Positions 1 through 7,309 of a DNA stretch of 7,309 bases are shown here, in pieces. The notes under the pieces were generated by a model. It saw nothing but the letters and a program-made list of their open reading frames with translations, had not been told where the DNA came from and searched no databases. This DNA comes from Bacteroidales bacterium (lineage in GTDB: Bacteria > Bacteroidota > Bacteroidia > Bacteroidales > UBA3663): positions 1 through 7,309 of the forward strand of contig JAGBQS010000258.1 in assembly GCA_017632695.1 (NCBI GenBank), written 5' to 3'. The translations under genes were made by a program, and so were the position numbers. Position 1 is the stretch's first letter; each line of letters starts with the position of its first letter.

Positions 1-3000
1 AACAGATGTTCCTGGGCTCGGACCACAGACGCAGGCGAAGACTGGTCCTATGCATTTATTCCGACTCCGAGTGCCAGCAACTCGACCAGTTCTTTCTCCA
101 TGCAGCAACTCGAAGCCCCCGAAGTCAGCGAACCCTCACAGGTCTATAGCGGGTCATTATCCTTCAAGGTTGAAGTTCCCGAAGGCTGTACCCTGAAATA
201 CGTGCTGAACGGTGCAGCTCCGAACGGCAAACACGGCATTACCAGCAACGGCAGTTTCACCATCAACAGATCCACCCGTGTATACCGGTTCCGACTTTTC
301 AAGGAAGGCTATCTGCCCAGTCCGGTTGTTACCAGAACGTTCATCTATCAGGATGACAAAGACTTCACACTCCCTATCATCTCGATTGCTTCTGCAAACG
401 ACAACTTTTACGGTGACGAATTAGGCTTCTTTACTCAAGGGACTAACGGCCGGCCCGGAAGAGGACAATCCTCCAAATGCAACTGGAATATGGACTGGGA
501 ACGTCCGGCCAGCTTCGAATACATTGAGGCCGACGGCACCTATGCATTCAGTCAGGAAGTCGACATTGAACGCGTAGGCGGATGGAGCCGTGCCTGGTTG
601 CCATACAGTTTCAAGATCAAGGCAAACAGCAAATACGACGGCAACAAATACCTCAATTACTCGTTCTTTACAGACAAACCCTATTTGCGGAACAAGTCGT
701 TACAGATCCGAAACGGCGGCAATGACAACAACTGCCGCATCAAGGATCCTGCCCTTCAGGAAATAGTACGCCGTTCAGGCATCTATGTGGACGGTCAGGC
801 ATATCAGCCGGTAGTACATTTTGTAAATGCCGAATACAAAGGTCTCATTAACATGCGCGAGCCGAACAACAAAGACTTTGCCCGTGCTGAGTACGGACTT
901 GACAGCGATGAGCTTGACATGTTCGAGATGAGCCCTGATTCCGGCTATGTTCAGGTAAGGGGAACCAAAGACTCATGGAACAACCTGCTGGAACTCAGCC
1001 GTTATGCCTCGAACGCCAGTTATTACAACCAGATTCGGGAAATGGTCGATATTGACGAATACATCAATTATATGGCCGTACTGCTTTATTTAGGCAACAC
1101 CGATTGGCCGCAGAATAACGTCAAAGGCTTCAAGTCCACACTCGAAGGCGGCAAATTCCACTTTGTGCTGTTCGATACGGATCATGCTTTCAACACCTGG
1201 GATCCGTTCAACCTCTTTGCCGATAAACAGAACTACACCTTCGACCTTCTGTATGGGTACGACGACAACGGCTATTACTGGAACGGTCAGCGAAAGACGC
1301 TGGAAATCGAATTCGTAACGCTGTTTCTGAACCTTTTGAATAACAGTTCTTTCCGCAAGCAGTTCATCGACAGTTTCTGTCTGGTGGCCGGATCCGTATT
1401 CGAGCCTTCACGATGCCAGAAAATCATCACCGAGCTGTGTAATCGCGTAAGTGCCATGCAGGCTTACGACAACACCTCGCCCTGGGGAACTGCCAACTCG
1501 CTGATCAACAGTCTCAGCAGCGATCGTCAGTATTACATGATCTACCAGCTGAAAGCCTATAGCAAGTTCAACATCTCCGGGCTGACAGCCCAGTCCGTCC
1601 AGATGGAAGCAAACATCGACGCAGCCCATCTGCTCGTTAACGGCCTGCCTGTTCCGACCGACAAGTTCAACGGCAGCCTGTTCCGCCCCGCCGTACTCGA
1701 GGCTCAGGCTCCCGCCGGTTACAGGTTTGTGGGATGGAAGAACCGGAATGCAACCACTACAAGGGTATTGGATACCGGCAGCAACTGGCTGTACTACGAC
1801 AAAGGCTCCTTGGACGGGCAGTCCTGGTTCGTCTCCGATTACAACACCGGCAGCTGGAAAAGCGGTGCGGCTCCGTTAGGATATTTTACCGGAGGTTCGC
1901 GTGACTACCAGACTACGCTGAATTATGGCGGAAATTCCAACTCCAAGTATCCGACTTACTATTTCCGTCACTCCGTCACCCTGTCCGAAACACCTGTAAA
2001 CGGTGATTATTTCATACTCAATTTCATCTGCGACGATGGATTTGTCCTCTACGTCAACGGACAGGAAGTTTACCGTTACAACATGCCCGGAGGCACTGTT
2101 TCATTCAACACATTCAGCAGTTCGTATGCGCCCAACAATCCGGATTACGGTTCGGTTCAGCTCGATGCCGACCTGTTCCGGAAAGGCGACAACGTGATTG
2201 CAGTCGAGGTTCACAACAACGCAGCCAACAGTACCGATATTTACTGGGAGTCCAGCCTCGACTACACAAGTGTATCAGGCGGCAATATCATCTGCTCCAC
2301 ACCCAAATACACGTTGCCTCAGAGTACGGGTTCAGCGCACAACCTGATTGCCTGCTTTGAAGCCATTCCTGAAGCACAGCGCGAAGGAGTTGCCTCTCAT
2401 CCGGTTGTCATCAACGAAGTGTCGGCAAGCAACGGAACCTATGTGAACGAATTCTTCAAGAAGAACGACTGGATAGAGCTTTACAACACCACCGATGAGG
2501 AAATCGATCTGGCCGGAATGTATCTGACCGACAATCTGAAGAAACCTCAGATGTGGCAGATTGCTGCCGATAACGACAAGGTATCAACCATCATTCCCGC
2601 TCATGGATACAAACTGATCTGGTGCGACAAACTGACCGGCGAAACCCAGCTGCACGCTCCTTTCAAGTTAGGCAACGACGACCGTTCCGAACTGATGCTT
2701 TCTGCTGCCGACGGAAGTTGGCGCGACACCTTGAACTACTGTGCACACTCCGAACAGGAATCGGTTGGCCGCTATCCGGATGGCGGCAATGAGCTGTACG
2801 TTTTCAGCAGCATCACTCCTGCCGCCTCCAACCGGATGACCACCTATACACAAAGCTACAGCCAGCCATACATTGAATATATCGAAGAGCACCTCACCGA
2901 AACGGCAGCCGACGTGACCCGCCACTACAAAATATATGACCTTAACGGCCGGATGGTAAAGGAAGGCGAAGGCTCTGTTGAGGATTCCGATTTGCCAGGC

Positions 3001-3051
3001 GGCATGTATATCGTGAAACGCGGCAGGCAATCCTCCAAGATTTTCAGGTAA
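1..3051 (+). CDS. CotH kinase family protein with lamin-tail domains and T9SS sorting domain (5' partial)
   Basis: The frame is open from base 1 to the TAA at 3049-3051, so the protein begins left of the window; the ATG at 100 is internal. About 1016 residues are visible. Bases 1-75 look like the end of a lamin-tail domain (ends PTPSASN). Bases 100-345 resemble a chitobiase C-terminal-like or FN3-like sandwich. The CotH domain spans roughly 350-1470, opening with LPIISIASANDNFY. It carries a GGWSR/SFKIK stretch near 577-624, YKGLINMREPNNKDF near 835-879 with a candidate ion-pair Glu at 859-861, NTDWPQNN near 1096-1119, and LFDTDHAFN at 1168-1194, matching the family D-x-D-h-x-F active-site motif. 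A GYRFVGWK repeat-like module follows (about 1600-1740), then a galactose-binding-like sandwich (about 1780-2280; LYVNGQEVYRYNMP). A second lamin-tail domain lies at 2398-2832 (VVINEVSASNG to TPAASN). The last 42 residues (KIYDLNGRMVKEG, LPGGMYIVK) form a T9SS type A sorting domain. Known CotH proteins can be atypical protein kinases. The substrate is unknown and activity here is inferred. The product is probably surface-attached or secreted. Confidence 0.9.
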   Translation, partial: NRCSWARTTDAGEDWSYAFIPTPSASNSTSSFSMQQLEAPEVSEPSQVYSGSLSFKVEVPEGCTLKYVLNGAAPNGKHGITSNGSFTINRSTRVYRFRLFKEGYLPSPVVTRTFIYQDDKDFTLPIISIASANDNFYGDELGFFTQGTNGRPGRGQSSKCNWNMDWERPASFEYIEADGTYAFSQEVDIERVGGWSRAWLPYSFKIKANSKYDGNKYLNYSFFTDKPYLRNKSLQIRNGGNDNNCRIKDPALQEIVRRSGIYVDGQAYQPVVHFVNAEYKGLINMREPNNKDFARAEYGLDSDELDMFEMSPDSGYVQVRGTKDSWNNLLELSRYASNASYYNQIREMVDIDEYINYMAVLLYLGNTDWPQNNVKGFKSTLEGGKFHFVLFDTDHAFNTWDPFNLFADKQNYTFDLLYGYDDNGYYWNGQRKTLEIEFVTLFLNLLNNSSFRKQFIDSFCLVAGSVFEPSRCQKIITELCNRVSAMQAYDNTSPWGTANSLINSLSSDRQYYMIYQLKAYSKFNISGLTAQSVQMEANIDAAHLLVNGLPVPTDKFNGSLFRPAVLEAQAPAGYRFVGWKNRNATTTRVLDTGSNWLYYDKGSLDGQSWFVSDYNTGSWKSGAAPLGYFTGGSRDYQTTLNYGGNSNSKYPTYYFRHSVTLSETPVNGDYFILNFICDDGFVLYVNGQEVYRYNMPGGTVSFNTFSSSYAPNNPDYGSVQLDADLFRKGDNVIAVEVHNNAANSTDIYWESSLDYTSVSGGNIICSTPKYTLPQSTGSAHNLIACFEAIPEAQREGVASHPVVINEVSASNGTYVNEFFKKNDWIELYNTTDEEIDLAGMYLTDNLKKPQMWQIAADNDKVSTIIPAHGYKLIWCDKLTGETQLHAPFKLGNDDRSELMLSAADGSWRDTLNYCAHSEQESVGRYPDGGNELYVFSSITPAASNRMTTYTQSYSQPYIEYIEEHLTETAADVTRHYKIYDLNGRMVKEGEGSVEDSDLPGGMYIVKRGRQSSKIFR

Positions 3052-3069
3052 TTTTCCTTCGGAAATTTG
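3049..3069 (+). terminator. Weak hairpin at the end of the CotH-family gene
   Basis: TTTCC (3053-3057) pairs with GGAAA (3061-3065) across a three-base loop. After one T/T mismatch, two more A-T pairs extend the stem. It overlaps the stop codon of the CotH-family gene. There is no proper T-run after it, only TTTGTATAT, so it may be a weak terminator or 3'-end stabiliser, or chance. Its right arm runs into the -33 box of the miaB promoter. Confidence 0.25.
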
Positions 3070-3097
3070 TATATATGCAAAAAAATGGCTAACTTTG
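3066..3097 (+). promoter_or_regulatory. Bacteroidota-type promoter for miaB
   Basis: TTTG at 3066-3069 and TAACTTTG at 3090-3097 match the Bacteroidota primary sigma consensus (-33 TTTG, -7 TAnnTTTG), with 20 bp between the boxes, the expected spacing. Transcription would start near 3102-3106. That gives a leader of about 25 bases that is A-rich before the ATG and has no strong Shine-Dalgarno sequence, as is common in this phylum. Confidence 0.8.
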
Positions 3098-3129
3098 CGC
3101 CCTCAAAATAAAGAATAGCCGAAAAAAGA

Positions 3130-4479
3130 ATGAAAAAACTGTTTATCGAAACATACGGTTGCCAGATGAATGTCGCCGACAGTGAAGTGGTGGCAAGCAT
3201 AATGCAGACAGCAGGCTACGACGTTTGCCAAAGCGTTGAGGAGGCCGATGCCGTATTTGTCAACACCTGTTCTGTCCGCGACAATGCCGAACAGAAAATT
3301 TATTCCCGACTGCAGTATTTCCAGTCGCTCAACAACAAACGGAAATCGTCGAAGGTGCCGGAAGAACGCAGGGGGAAACTGCTGGTAGGCGTATTGGGAT
3401 GTATGGCCGAACGGGTTCGCGAGAATCTTCTCAGCCAAGGTGCCGATCTGGTTGCCGGTCCGGACTCCTATCTGGACCTGCCCAATCTGATTCTGGCAGC
3501 CGAACAGGGCCAGCCGGCCGTCAATGTTCAGCTCTCCACAACCGAGACTTACCGCGATGTGATTCCTTCACGCATAGGCAACAGCCGCATTTCCGGTTTC
3601 ATCAGCATCATGCGAGGCTGCAATAACTTCTGCACGTACTGCATTGTGCCTTACACCCGAGGCCGGGAACGGAGCCGTAGCGTTGACAGCATCCTGAACG
3701 AACTGAACGATTTGCGGAGCAAAGGATTCAAAGAGGTAACCCTGCTTGGCCAGAATGTGAACAGTTACCGTTACTGCGATGCCGACAGGCAGGAAGGTGT
3801 TGATTTTGCCGACCTTCTGGGCATAGTGGCCGATGCCGCACCTGAAATGCGCATACGCTTTTCGACCTCAAATCCGGAGGACATGACCGACAAGATCCTG
3901 CAGTCGATGGCTGCTCACCGGAACATCTGTCATCACCTGCACTTGCCTGTTCAGAGCGGATCCAGCCGCGTTCTGAAAAAAATGAACCGGAAATACAACC
4001 GTGCCTGGTATCTGGATCGGATTGCCGCCATCAGGCGGATTATTCCCGATTGCGGTCTTTCAACGGATGTGTTCTGCGGTTTCTGCGGAGAGACGCTCGA
4101 GGATCATGCCGAAACCCTCAGCCTGATGCGCGAAGTAGGATATGATTCAGCCTTCATGTTCAAGTATTCCGAACGTCCCGGCACCTATGCTGCCCGCCAC
4201 TTCGAGGACGATGTACCCGAAGAAGAGAAGATCCGGCGCCTGAACGAAATCATTGCCCTGCAGAACGAGCTTTCGCTCCAATCCAATCAGCGTGATTTGG
4301 GCAAAACCTTCGAGGTTTTGGTGGAAGGCTACTCGAAACGCAGCCGTGAACAGATGTGCGGGCGCAGTCAGCAGAACAAAATGATAGTGTTCCCCAAAGG
4401 CAATGCCAAACCCGGAGATCTGGTTATGGTCCGGATTACGGAAGTATCATCGGCCACACTTCTGGGAGAACTGGTATAA
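3130..4479 (+). CDS. miaB: tRNA-2-methylthio-N6-dimethylallyladenosine synthase MiaB
   Basis: This radical-SAM methylthiotransferase adds a methylthio group to C2 of N6-isopentenyladenosine at position 37 of tRNAs reading UNN codons. It acts in the cytoplasm and uses two [4Fe-4S] clusters and SAM. The protein is 449 residues, close to the usual MiaB length. The N-terminal UPF0004 domain has three cluster cysteines: C11 (ETYGCQMN), C47 (NTCSVRDNAEQ) and C91 (GVLGCMAERV). The radical-SAM motif CNNFCTYC gives C164, C168 and C171. HLPVQSGS at 271-278 and a GFCGET stretch are typical of the core; the Cys-rich form of the latter resembles Bacteroidota MiaB. Residues about 387-449 form the TRAM RNA-binding domain. 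The start is fixed by the conserved KKLFIETYGCQMN beginning and by a promoter about 30 bases upstream. The NTCSVRD and GRERSR motifs favour MiaB over the related MtaB and RimO. The gene looks intact and monocistronic. Confidence 0.95.
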   Translation: MKKLFIETYGCQMNVADSEVVASIMQTAGYDVCQSVEEADAVFVNTCSVRDNAEQKIYSRLQYFQSLNNKRKSSKVPEERRGKLLVGVLGCMAERVRENLLSQGADLVAGPDSYLDLPNLILAAEQGQPAVNVQLSTTETYRDVIPSRIGNSRISGFISIMRGCNNFCTYCIVPYTRGRERSRSVDSILNELNDLRSKGFKEVTLLGQNVNSYRYCDADRQEGVDFADLLGIVADAAPEMRIRFSTSNPEDMTDKILQSMAAHRNICHHLHLPVQSGSSRVLKKMNRKYNRAWYLDRIAAIRRIIPDCGLSTDVFCGFCGETLEDHAETLSLMREVGYDSAFMFKYSERPGTYAARHFEDDVPEEEKIRRLNEIIALQNELSLQSNQRDLGKTFEVLVEGYSKRSREQMCGRSQQNKMIVFPKGNAKPGDLVMVRITEVSSATLLGELV

Positions 4480-4486
4480 AACAAAT

Positions 4487-4523
4487 GGGAATGGGTGCGT
4501 TTTCAGGTACTCACTCCCTTTTT
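4487..4523 (+). terminator. Rho-independent terminator after miaB
   Basis: GGGAATGGGT (4487-4496) pairs with ACTCACTCCC (4509-4518) as a 10-position stem with one A/C mismatch and one G-T wobble. The loop is about 12 bases, part of which may pair further. Five Ts follow at 4519-4523. It begins 7 bases after the miaB stop codon. Only 16 bases separate the T-run from the next start codon. Confidence 0.8.
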
Positions 4524-4539
4524 ATATAAATCTTACCTC

Positions 4540-7309
4540 ATGTCAAACAAGATTCTGACGGTGTTGCTACTGCTGCTTGGCGTTCTGACGGGAAAAACAG
4601 ATTCCTTTGCAGCCGGTAATGAACAAGATTTCTCGACAAGCCACACCATTTACAACGAGGCAAAACCCTGGTGCTTCTGGTATTGGATGCACGGGGCAGT
4701 AAGCCGTGAGGGAATTACGGCCGACCTGGAGGCGATGCAAAACGCAGGTCTTGGCGGCTGTTACCTGATGCCTATTTACGGGCCTGACCGACAGCCGGAA
4801 CTGGGTGGCACATTGCGTCAGGGTACCGAAGCATGGTGGCAGATGGTGGATTTTGCCTTACAGGAAGCCGCCCGTCTGGATCTGAAGGTGGGCATGCACA
4901 TCTGCGACGGATTTGCATTAGCCGGCGGTCCCTGGATTTCTCCCGCACAATCCATGCAGATGGTTGTTTCGACCGACACCCTGATCTGCCTCCCGAAAAG
5001 CACCCGTTATTCAGAATCCATGCTCCCCCTTCCCTATCAGGGCAAGACTGCTTATTACCAGGACATCGCCGCTTACGCAATCTCTGCAGGAAAAGCGGAC
5101 AAGGAGGCTGTAGCCGGATTTCTGGAAATGGAAAAAGCGGCATCCTCGCCGGTCATATCCAGTCCTGATTCCGCCTTCGAATACAATCCCGCCAACGGAC
5201 GCATCAAATGCCGCGAAGCCTGCTCTTTCACTTACACTTTTACGCAACCCATATCTGTTACGGGTCTCGAAATCACCACCTTCAACAACTCCATGCAGGC
5301 ACTCCGCATGAAGGTCTTTGCTGCCGACAGTAACGGGCAATTCCGGTTCCTGAAGGAAATAGTTCCGCCACGGCACGGTTGGCAGAACTACGATTTCCCC
5401 ACCACCGTTGCACTGCCCACCACTTCAACCCGAAAGCTCCTGTTCCAGTGGACGCCCGAAGGCAGTGAAGCCGGCAGCGAGGATCTGGACAATGCCAAAT
5501 GGGGCAAAGTCCTCAAGATTGAACACATCCGGGTTCTTACCACACCCTGCATCGATGACTGGGAAGGCAAATCAGGCCGGGTATGGCGGGTTTCCTCACA
5601 AAAACAGAGTCTGACATCGGCCGAAAGCTATGTACAGCCCGATCAGCTGATCCGTCTGACTCCGGGCTGCAAGCTTCCCAAGGGTAACTGGCGCATCGTC
5701 CGCATCGGACACACCAGCACCGGACATGAAAATGCAACCGGAGGCGATGCCCGCGGTCTGGAGTGCGACAAGTTCTCACGTTCGGCCACACAAAGCCAGC
5801 TCGACCATTGGTTTGTGGAGGCCTTCAGGCGCTGCAACCCTTACAATGTCCGCCGTGCACTGAAAGTGATGCACATCGACAGTTGGGAATGCGGCTGCCA
5901 GAACTGGAGCGACAGCATCCCAGCCTCTTTGATCCAACCGTCGTCCGATGCCGGACAGGTCATAAACTTTGCCCGATACTTCGAAGCGACACAGGGCTAC
6001 GACCTGATGCCGTTCCTACCGCTTTTAGCCGGCATACCCATGCACGACGTAGAAACAACGGAAAAGGTGTTGCGCGATGTCCGGCACACCATTGCCCGCC
6101 TGGTACGCGAACAGTTCTACCCCACCCTCGCTGCCCAAGCCAAGCAGTCAGGATGCCAGTTCAGTGCCGAAAGCGTGGCTCCCACCATGATTGCCGACGG
6201 TATGGAACACTACCGGCTGGCGGATCTCCCGATGGGCGAATTCTGGCTGAACAGCCCCACTCACGACAAGCCGAACGACATGCTCGATGCAATCAGCGGT
6301 GCCCACATCTACGGCAAGAACATCGTTCAGGCGGAAGGCTTCACCCAATTGCGGGGTTATTTCGACGAGACGCCCGCACGGCTCAAAGCCTTGCTAGACG
6401 GTCAGTACTGTTTAGGCATCAACCGGCTGGTATTCCATGTTATGGCTCTGAATCCCGACACTACCCGCCGGCCCGGCATGACCCTCGACGGTATCGGACT
6501 GTTCTTTAACCGCACCCAGCCCTGGTGGCCGGAAGCTGCGGATTTCGTCAAATATACGGAACGCTGCCAAACCCTCCTGCAGCAAGGCCGTCCGGTAGTG
6601 GATTTAGCCGTCTATACCGGTCACGAAATGCCGCGCCGCGCCATCCTGCCGGAACGTATCGGCATACCTGCAGGCTATCATTATGACTCATTCAACGCCG
6701 ATGCCTTGACGCATCCTGTCAGCAACGCCTTCACTCCGAACTATCAGGTGCTGCTGCTGCCCGATGCCCGCCCGATGGATCCCGATCATCTTCCTTTGCC
6801 GGATTCTGTCCGGACGGCACTCAGTCAGTTATCCTGTCCTGTGCTCGAGGGTAAGATCAGCGCCAGACAACTGGAAGAACTCGGCATTCTGCCGGATGCC
6901 CAGCTGCCGGACGGCATGCTGTTTGCCCACCGCTCTACGTCCCAATCGGAGATCTATTTCCTGAGCAACCAATGGGATGAAAGCCGTCGGATGGAAGTAA
7001 AACTGCGAGACCATCACGGACTCCCCGCATGGCTTTACGACCCGCTGACCGACACCTATCAGTCCATTCAGCACAACAACGGGACACTTCAATTATCTTT
7101 GGCTGCACACGGTTCCTGCTTTATTCTGTTCTCCGATGTCAGGTTCCCAAGCGCTGATGATCCGTTCATCGGAACAGATACTAGTCAGATAAACCCAAGC
7201 AGTAAGATTCAGCTGCATTTCCTGACTAACGGCTTGCAGACGGAAACCGACCGGCTGGACTTCGACTGGACTTCCTCCACCAACGACAGCCTGCGTTATT
7301 ATTCCGGCC
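4540..7309 (+). CDS. GH106 family glycoside hydrolase, probable alpha-L-rhamnosidase (3' partial)
   Basis: The frame has no stop from the ATG at 4540 to the window edge, giving 923 residues with the C-terminus missing. Residues 1-25 look like a Sec signal peptide: K4, then ILTVLLLLLGVLTG, with likely cleavage near SFA/AG. No lipobox cysteine is present, so a periplasmic or secreted enzyme is expected. The GH106 hallmark follows: WCFWYWMHGAVSREGITADLE from W44, then AMQNAGLGG and YLMP near residue 77. HIDSWECGCQNW holds E450, the best candidate catalytic Glu. E544 (FSAESVAP) and E599 (QAEGFTQ) are other conserved-looking acidic residues in the barrel. The visible end (W910 to G923, WTSS...RYYSG) resembles the start of the C-terminal beta-sandwich of GH106 enzymes, so perhaps 100-250 residues are missing. 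Known GH106 members are inverting alpha-L-rhamnosidases acting on rhamnogalacturonans and related glycans. The exact linkage cannot be read here. The start is chosen because it supplies the signal peptide; the next in-frame Met (M50) lies inside the conserved domain. Confidence 0.9.
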   Translation, partial: MSNKILTVLLLLLGVLTGKTDSFAAGNEQDFSTSHTIYNEAKPWCFWYWMHGAVSREGITADLEAMQNAGLGGCYLMPIYGPDRQPELGGTLRQGTEAWWQMVDFALQEAARLDLKVGMHICDGFALAGGPWISPAQSMQMVVSTDTLICLPKSTRYSESMLPLPYQGKTAYYQDIAAYAISAGKADKEAVAGFLEMEKAASSPVISSPDSAFEYNPANGRIKCREACSFTYTFTQPISVTGLEITTFNNSMQALRMKVFAADSNGQFRFLKEIVPPRHGWQNYDFPTTVALPTTSTRKLLFQWTPEGSEAGSEDLDNAKWGKVLKIEHIRVLTTPCIDDWEGKSGRVWRVSSQKQSLTSAESYVQPDQLIRLTPGCKLPKGNWRIVRIGHTSTGHENATGGDARGLECDKFSRSATQSQLDHWFVEAFRRCNPYNVRRALKVMHIDSWECGCQNWSDSIPASLIQPSSDAGQVINFARYFEATQGYDLMPFLPLLAGIPMHDVETTEKVLRDVRHTIARLVREQFYPTLAAQAKQSGCQFSAESVAPTMIADGMEHYRLADLPMGEFWLNSPTHDKPNDMLDAISGAHIYGKNIVQAEGFTQLRGYFDETPARLKALLDGQYCLGINRLVFHVMALNPDTTRRPGMTLDGIGLFFNRTQPWWPEAADFVKYTERCQTLLQQGRPVVDLAVYTGHEMPRRAILPERIGIPAGYHYDSFNADALTHPVSNAFTPNYQVLLLPDARPMDPDHLPLPDSVRTALSQLSCPVLEGKISARQLEELGILPDAQLPDGMLFAHRSTSQSEIYFLSNQWDESRRMEVKLRDHHGLPAWLYDPLTDTYQSIQHNNGTLQLSLAAHGSCFILFSDVRFPSADDPFIGTDTSQINPSSKIQLHFLTNGLQTETDRLDFDWTSSTNDSLRYYSG

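Noticed and set aside
100..102. ATG at 100 as the true start of the first gene
   Set aside because: The same frame is open back to base 1 and encodes what looks like the end of a lamin-tail domain. There is no signal peptide after this ATG, although a T9SS protein needs one.
2668..3438. Antisense open frames across the end of the CotH-family gene and the start of miaB
   Set aside because: They cover conserved LTD, T9SS and MiaB coding sequence on the other strand and match no family I recognise.
4495..4497. In-frame GTG as an earlier GH106 start
   Set aside because: It lies inside the terminator stem and would put a polar stretch before the signal peptide; the ATG at 4540 fits much better.
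4772..5376. Antisense open frames of about 120 codons over the GH106 5' region
   Set aside because: They are opposite a frame with clear GH106 motifs, have no promoter or domain signal, and look compositional.
5763..6509. A 248-codon + strand open frame inside the GH106 gene
   Set aside because: It lies wholly within the GH106 frame, is rich in Arg, His, Pro and Cys as off-frame translations of GC-rich genes are, and shows no recognisable domain.

Overview
The window looks like a chromosomal segment from a Bacteroidales-type Bacteroidota. Three things point there: a type IX secretion (T9SS) type A sorting domain on the first protein, a promoter matching the Bacteroidota TTTG / TAnnTTTG consensus before the second gene, and Bacteroidota-type variants in the MiaB sequence. 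The T9SS domain argues for a lineage that has this secretion system. I would not name a genus from sequence alone.

The layout is three genes, all on the + strand, two of them cut by the window edges. Positions 1-3051 are the 3' part of a large secreted, multidomain CotH-kinase-family protein: end of a lamin-tail domain, beta-sandwich region, CotH domain, repeat-like module, galactose-binding-like sandwich, second lamin-tail domain, T9SS sorting tail. Positions 3130-4479 hold a complete miaB, the tRNA methylthiotransferase, with its own promoter. Positions 4540-7309 hold the first 923 codons of an exported GH106-family glycoside hydrolase, a probable alpha-L-rhamnosidase. Its frame is open through the right edge.

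The intergenic gaps are short (78 and 60 bp). The first holds a weak hairpin and the miaB promoter. The second holds a good Rho-independent terminator that sits unusually close to the GH106 start codon. No RNA genes, insertion sequences, CRISPR arrays or long repeats were seen.

The genes do not form an obvious pathway. miaB is housekeeping and appears to be its own transcription unit. The flanking genes encode an extracellular protein and an exported pectin- or rhamnoside-type glycan hydrolase, and no SusC/SusD pair or regulator is in view. I do not see a clear new system. The most interesting points are the T9SS-exported CotH kinase-like protein and the promoter/terminator arrangement at the GH106 start.
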